Positions 5,408 through 5,418 of a DNA stretch of 5,418 nt are shown here, piece after piece. Under the pieces are notes generated by a model. That model did no database searches and was not told the DNA's origin. It saw only the letters and a list, made by a program, of their open reading frames with translations. Made by a program: the position numbers and the translations under genes. The stretch's first letter is position 1. Each line of letters starts with the position of its first letter. Where the stretch lies: positions 1-5,418 of the forward strand of contig CAMYCP010000098.1 of NCBI GenBank assembly GCA_947254385.1, read 5' to 3'. The stretch comes from an uncultured Filifactor sp. (lineage in GTDB: Bacteria > Bacillota > Clostridia > Peptostreptococcales > Filifactoraceae).

Positions 5408-5413
5408 ATTATA
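5408..5413 (-). promoter_or_regulatory. -10 box of the pyrR promoter
   Basis: A perfect TATAAT on the - strand lies about ten bases before the PyrR-binding hairpin. Transcription would begin near 5401, so the hairpin is almost at the 5' end of the mRNA. The -35 element lies beyond the window. Confidence 0.6.
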
Positions 5414-5418
5414 TTACC

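Overview
The window looks like a chromosomal segment of a low-GC, Gram-positive-type anaerobe, most likely a Clostridia relative. The clues are AT-rich intergenic DNA, strong AGGAGG-type ribosome binding sites, GTG/TTG starts, a PyrR-type RNA attenuator, and a selenium gene set typical of clostridia and enterococci. The taxonomic guess is an inference from gene content; nothing in the window fixes the species.

Left half (about 1-3155, + strand): a leader of roughly 230 nt, then a tightly packed four-gene selenium operon. The genes are selD (selenophosphate synthetase), yedF (TusA-like domain plus DsrE-like domain), a 66-residue DUF3343 / Se-S carrier-like protein, and a class V aminotransferase of the cysteine desulfurase type. 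Gaps or overlaps are 5 nt or shorter at the first junction and overlapping at the next two, so co-transcription is very likely. A reasonable model is that the desulfurase-like enzyme mobilises S/Se from cysteine or selenocysteine, the two small thiol proteins carry it, and SelD converts selenide to selenophosphate. The end user is not in the window; selenoprotein genes or selenium-dependent molybdenum hydroxylases are the known options. The selD leader contains mutually exclusive helices and the selD start codon is unusual.

Right half (3158-5418, - strand): a pyrimidine salvage unit read in the opposite direction. pyrR, encoding the uracil-sensing RNA-binding attenuator protein with UPRTase fold, comes first, then uraA, encoding a uracil permease. 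Upstream of pyrR is a complete attenuation device: a promoter -10 at the window edge, a PyrR-binding hairpin, an antiterminator that overlaps it, and an intrinsic terminator. A 362-base gap separates pyrR from uraA. It holds a possible extended -10 promoter and several AT-rich dyads, but no second PyrR site that I can see.

The two units converge: the stop codons of the desulfurase gene and uraA are two bases apart and are both contained in the palindrome TAAATTTA, with no terminator visible between them.
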